A stretch of 61,327 bases of DNA, taken from positions 1 through 61,327 of the IMG/VR virus record IMGVR_UViG_3300009503_000003. One strand, 5' to 3'. Within the stretch, counting starts at the first letter, position 1. Each line of letters starts with the position of its first letter. The notes below the pieces were generated by a model that saw only the letters and a program-made list of their open reading frames with translations, had not been told where the DNA came from and searched no databases. The position numbers and the translations under genes were made by a program. This DNA is from a virus. Shown piece after piece: positions 58,586-61,327 of this stretch.

Positions 58586-61150
58586 TTACGCTTTTCCTAT
58601 ATTTACAAACTGTTGTTTCAAAAAATTTCTAAATTTTTCAATTAATCTAGATACCGTAATTCTCTCATATTTTGAAAAAGTATCAATTTTATTTCTTATT
58701 TTTGAAATCGTTTCCTCATAAGGTAAATATCCTTCAGTAGTTATCCAAAGATTAAAAGCCGCTTCATTTCTTTCTTTAGTATCTTCAATATTTTTTACCA
58801 TATCCATGTACTTGCTAACTGTATCTTTGTTTAAATGTTCCCTGGCTATATCATACGCCTCTTTTGCCACAAAAGCTAAGGAGTATAAAGGATAAATCTT
58901 ATACCCCTTATTATATATCCCCCTTATTGTCAATTGTTTTTTATTTGAATTTACCCACATGGACTTCTTTTCTACTGGTTCTTCTTCCCTATTTTCATTT
59001 TTTATTTCATATTCTTCTGGTAATGGCAAATTATATTGTCGTAATAAATCAAAATATTTTTCTTTATATTCTTTATCCCTTAAAATACTTTGTATTATAC
59101 CCTCATGAATTTCCTTAACATCTTTTCCTTGTTCTATTAAGAATTTAGCAAAATAATAAGAATCATCCGAACTTTGGGCTACTCCTTGTAGTATAATTTC
59201 AGGTATTTCTTTTATATCTTTCCCTTGATCTATTAATAAGTCAGCAAAATAATAAGAATTCCTTGAACTTTGGGCTATTCCTTGTATTATAATTTCAGGT
59301 ATTTCTTTTATATCTTTCCCTTGATCTATTAAGAACTCAGCAAAATAATAAGAATATACTGAATCTTGTGCTATTCCTTGTAGTATAATTTCAGGTATTT
59401 CTTTTATATCTTTTCCTTTTTCTATTAATAATTTAGCAAAATCATAAGAACTTATCGAATTTTGAGCTATTCCTTGTATTATTATTTCAGGTATTTCTTT
59501 TATATCTTTTCTTTTTTCTATTAATAATTTAGCATATTCAAAAGAATTTCCTGAATTTTTTGCTATTTCTTCTATTAATGTATTCTTATCTAAACTAACC
59601 CCTAAATTTATTAATTCATCTGCTACTTTAATAGCATACAAAGGAAATTTTAAAAATATCTGTTCTATAGCTTTTTTTTCATCATCAGTTAATTTTTCTC
59701 CACTTCTATTTAATAATTTTATAAAAGATATAGTATCTTCTAAATCATCCTCATCTATATCCCTACCAGTTCTTTTATTCTTTTCTAACACAACAGTTAC
59801 CCAATCTTTTCTATACTCTTGATATTCTGGTCTATATCCCTTAGCTACAGATAACAAATAATCTAATGATGCTGATGAGCTTTCTCCTATCTTATTTTGT
59901 ATTTTTTGTATTAATTCTTTTGATAAATTTGTTTTTTCATATGGTCTTCTTATTAAAAATTTAGCTATCAATGTTAAAAATTCAGGTTTATCTATTCGTT
60001 CTCTATCTCCTCTTTCAATTGCATACTTCATTTTTATTACTTTTTCTAATAATGATTGCATGTTTATATTATCTTTAAATTTATCAGAATAAGTAAATAT
60101 TAATTCCCAATCTTTACTATTAGGAATTCTTCCTGAATTAATTGTTGATATTATATTATTTATACGTGATTTCATCTCTTCTTTCCATTCTTGTGTATAC
60201 ACCTTTTTTATTTCTTCTTTACTTTTACCTTCTAATCCTTTTATAAATGAAGACATTACATATAATGTATCTATAATTCTATTTATATATTCAGGATCTT
60301 TATTTAAAGTATTTATTTCCCCAATTATCTGAGGTAATAATGTAGCCTGTAGAATCCAAAGATTGAATGTGAAACTCTTTTTAAAAAAATTAATATTATA
60401 ATCTTCTTTATCTAAACTTTTTAATTCTTTTGATACTAATCCTGTAGTAGCATTTAAAGAATATGGAGATCTTATAGATCCTAACTTATGTAATGTGGAT
60501 AAATCTATACGCATATTATCAGATTCTTTTGTAAATCCTAATGTTGTTTTAGGATATTCAGGTATAATATTAGATTCTATTAATTCTTTTAAAGTATTTT
60601 TTATCTTATTAACATCTTGTTCCTTATTTAAAAATCCTATAACATACATTCCTCTTCCCCCAGTATAATTAATAACAACATCAGAAGTATTTGATATATT
60701 TTTTAAACATAAATTTTTAATTTTTTCAGCAATTTCATACACAGTTTCAAAAGGAAACTTTTCTTTAGGATCTAAATCTATCCAATAAATACGAGAATAT
60801 TGAGTTGGTAATACTATATGAAATTCTACTGTTCTACCATTATTTATAACATTCCATGATTTTAATAATTCTTCGTTTTTCAATCTTTTTACTATTAAAG
60901 TATTATCTATCTTTATTTTCAAAAGGCAATCCAATTTATATTCTTCATATAATTTTAATAAGTTATCTTTTACCCTTTCATAATAATCATAAATATCTTG
61001 CTCCGTTAATCCTTTAGTATAATATTCATTAGGAGATATTATTACAGTACCTGGATGTTTTAATGTTTTAATCGATTCTTTTACCCACATGGACTTCTTT
61101 TCTACTGGTTCTTCTTCCATATTTTCATCTTTTGTATTATCCCCCCACAT
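58586..61150 (-). CDS. Archaeo-eukaryotic-type primase/polymerase with tandem repeats, 854 aa
   Basis: Residues 100-260 carry the AEP signature: IDLDP (D125, D127), TGGRGMYV (163-170), and MRIDLSTL (D216) followed by RSPYSLNATTGLV. The nearest relatives in pattern are archaeal PriS and LigD PolDom. The usual motif-II histidine is tyrosine (Y169). Residues about 535-690 are five 32-residue repeats (FAKLLIEKGKDIKEIPEIIL), probably an alpha-solenoid. The segment EEEPVEKKSMWV appears near the N-terminus and again near residue 720, from 38-bp direct repeats. There is no Shine-Dalgarno: the IS right end lies 15 bases upstream and may have displaced it. It could prime replication or act in end joining. 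Confidence 0.8.
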   Translation of the reverse strand: MWGDNTKDENMEEEPVEKKSMWVKESIKTLKHPGTVIISPNEYYTKGLTEQDIYDYYERVKDNLLKLYEEYKLDCLLKIKIDNTLIVKRLKNEELLKSWNVINNGRTVEFHIVLPTQYSRIYWIDLDPKEKFPFETVYEIAEKIKNLCLKNISNTSDVVINYTGGRGMYVIGFLNKEQDVNKIKNTLKELIESNIIPEYPKTTLGFTKESDNMRIDLSTLHKLGSIRSPYSLNATTGLVSKELKSLDKEDYNINFFKKSFTFNLWILQATLLPQIIGEINTLNKDPEYINRIIDTLYVMSSFIKGLEGKSKEEIKKVYTQEWKEEMKSRINNIISTINSGRIPNSKDWELIFTYSDKFKDNINMQSLLEKVIKMKYAIERGDRERIDKPEFLTLIAKFLIRRPYEKTNLSKELIQKIQNKIGESSSASLDYLLSVAKGYRPEYQEYRKDWVTVVLEKNKRTGRDIDEDDLEDTISFIKLLNRSGEKLTDDEKKAIEQIFLKFPLYAIKVADELINLGVSLDKNTLIEEIAKNSGNSFEYAKLLIEKRKDIKEIPEIIIQGIAQNSISSYDFAKLLIEKGKDIKEIPEIILQGIAQDSVYSYYFAEFLIDQGKDIKEIPEIIIQGIAQSSRNSYYFADLLIDQGKDIKEIPEIILQGVAQSSDDSYYFAKFLIEQGKDVKEIHEGIIQSILRDKEYKEKYFDLLRQYNLPLPEEYEIKNENREEEPVEKKSMWVNSNKKQLTIRGIYNKGYKIYPLYSLAFVAKEAYDIAREHLNKDTVSKYMDMVKNIEDTKERNEAAFNLWITTEGYLPYEETISKIRNKIDTFSKYERITVSRLIEKFRNFLKQQFVNIGKA
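58908..58932 (-). promoter_or_regulatory. Recurrent TTGACAATAA / TATATAATA motif, copy D
   Basis: Inside the C-terminal part of the primase gene, 18 bases past the internal direct repeat. On the minus strand: TTGACAATAAGGGGG, then ATATATAATA. The reading frame (LTIRGIYN) differs from copies A and B. Confidence 0.4.
58951..58988. repeat. 38-bp direct repeat, distal copy
   Basis: Identical to 61081-61118 over 38 bases, continuing about 10 more with one mismatch. Both copies encode EEEPVEKKSMWV in the same frame. The distance between copies is 2130 bp, exactly 710 codons, so recombination between them would leave an in-frame short gene. Confidence 0.93.
61081..61118. repeat. 38-bp direct repeat, proximal copy
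   Basis: Partner of 58951-58988, near the N-terminus of the primase gene. Flanks the primase and solenoid segments together with the distal copy. Confidence 0.93.
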
Positions 61151-61165
61151 TGATTTATGCTTAAA

Positions 61166-61230
61166 GTCATCTACCCACGGCTAAAGCCGAGGGCTTGTCT
61201 GTTTTGTTTAAGGAGTTCAGACGGGTCGGA
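61166..61230 (-). ncRNA. Putative omega RNA (3' part) of the tnpB element
   Basis: By analogy with characterised TnpB systems, the guide RNA overlaps the 3' end of tnpB and ends at the right end, with the guide copied from the flank. The scaffold would include the hairpin at positions 15-40 (catcttgaag / cttcaagatg) and that at 61174-61193. The guide would then be the roughly 16-20 bases from 61165 down, which reach the primase start codon. No direct evidence of transcription. Confidence 0.45.
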
Positions 61231-61327
61231 ACGACTCGGCGACCCATCTTGAAGTGAAAACTTCAAGATGTTTTTAGCTCCATTTAAATCTGCGTTTAAT
61301 CTTCTTCCACAAGTATTACATATTAAT
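61171..61327 (-). CDS. tnpB: TnpB C-terminal fragment (joins 1-1041)
   Basis: The 3' end of tnpB, truncated at the window edge. It repeats the 97 overlapping bases and adds the last 19 codons (SDPSELLKQNRQALGFSRG) and the TAG stop. See the main entry for domains. The frame joins without shift at 61231/1. Confidence 0.92.
   Translation of the reverse strand, partial: LICNTCGRRLNADLNGAKNILKFSLQDGSPSRSDPSELLKQNRQALGFSRG
61231..61327. repeat. Terminal direct repeat, copy 2 (circular overlap)
   Basis: Identical to 1-97. See copy 1. Confidence 0.93.

Larger units (their letters stand above)
61166..61327 (-). mobile_element. IS200/IS605-type tnpB element, right-end part
   Basis: Right end of the element at 1-1183, plus the 97-bp overlap. 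The subterminal hairpin is at 61174-61193 (cccacggctaaagccgaggg, one imperfect pair), and the outer boundary is put at 61166 by comparison with 4796. The element end is only 15 bp from the primase start codon. Confidence 0.83.

Noticed and set aside
58908-58932. Calling the TTGACA...TATAAT pair in the recurrent motif a normal sigma-70 promoter
   Set aside because: The spacing is 11-13 bp in all four copies, far from 16-18 bp; kept only as an unexplained motif.
1-61327. Reading the 97-bp end repeat as a physical phage terminal redundancy
   Set aside because: It starts and ends inside tnpB and restores its frame exactly; an assembly overlap is simpler.
1-61327. tRNA genes
   Set aside because: No cloverleaf with a GTTC-A loop was found on either strand by eye; a tRNAscan-SE run would settle it.

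Overview
The window is a 61.3 kb, AT-rich, gene-dense element with the layout of a contractile-tailed bacterial virus. Its genes carry Shine-Dalgarno sites, favour AGA/AGG and ATA codons, and mostly abut or overlap by a few bases. Bases 1-97 are repeated exactly at 61231-61327. A tnpB reading frame runs without interruption across that joint, so the simplest reading is a circular molecule (or a circularly permuted genome) cut inside an IS200/IS605-type tnpB element. No integrase, repressor or tRNA was recognised. The host is bacterial; a thermophile is possible from the codon use and the GC-rich structured RNA, but this is not shown.

Layout. (1) 61166-61230 joined to 1-1183: the tnpB element, on the minus strand. 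(2) 1224-8421, plus strand: small early-type genes, a DNA methyltransferase, a SEC-C metal-binding protein between two stray IS ends, two membrane proteins and a RuvB-like AAA+ ATPase. (3) 13160 down to 8395, minus strand: replication and recombination genes (PD-(D/E)XK nuclease, SF2 helicase, a possible single-strand binding protein) behind a clear promoter. (4) 13180-13383: a GC-rich block of nested hairpins, probably a structured RNA. (5) 34.2 kb down to 13.4 kb, minus strand: tail fibres, collar, fibre assembly, holin-like and cell-wall genes, a thymidylate kinase-pyrophosphatase fusion, duplicated beta-propeller/fibre cassettes, and a phosphoesterase. (6) 47.9 down to 32.4 kb: tail terminator, sheath, two tube-type proteins, a frameshifted tail chaperone, tape measure, hub, spike and baseplate wedge proteins in canonical order. 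(7) 61.15 down to 47.9 kb: neck-type and large accessory proteins, including an archaeo-eukaryotic-type primase, a stand-alone LigD phosphoesterase and a HAD phosphatase.

A complete tail and baseplate are encoded, but I find no terminase, portal, major capsid protein or prohead protease. Such genes would normally sit just upstream of the neck and tail genes, which is exactly where the tnpB element and the contig joint lie. Either the head genes were lost (a tail-only mobile element), or they are on sequence not joined here, or they are too divergent to recognise.

The most unusual signals are: the missing head module; the primase gene flanked in frame by 38-bp direct repeats; the primase, LigD-phosphoesterase and HAD set in one structural-type operon; the GC-rich RNA-like block near 13.3 kb; a recurring promoter-like motif at four module boundaries; and a large excess of long perfect inverted repeats, most of them inside coding sequence.
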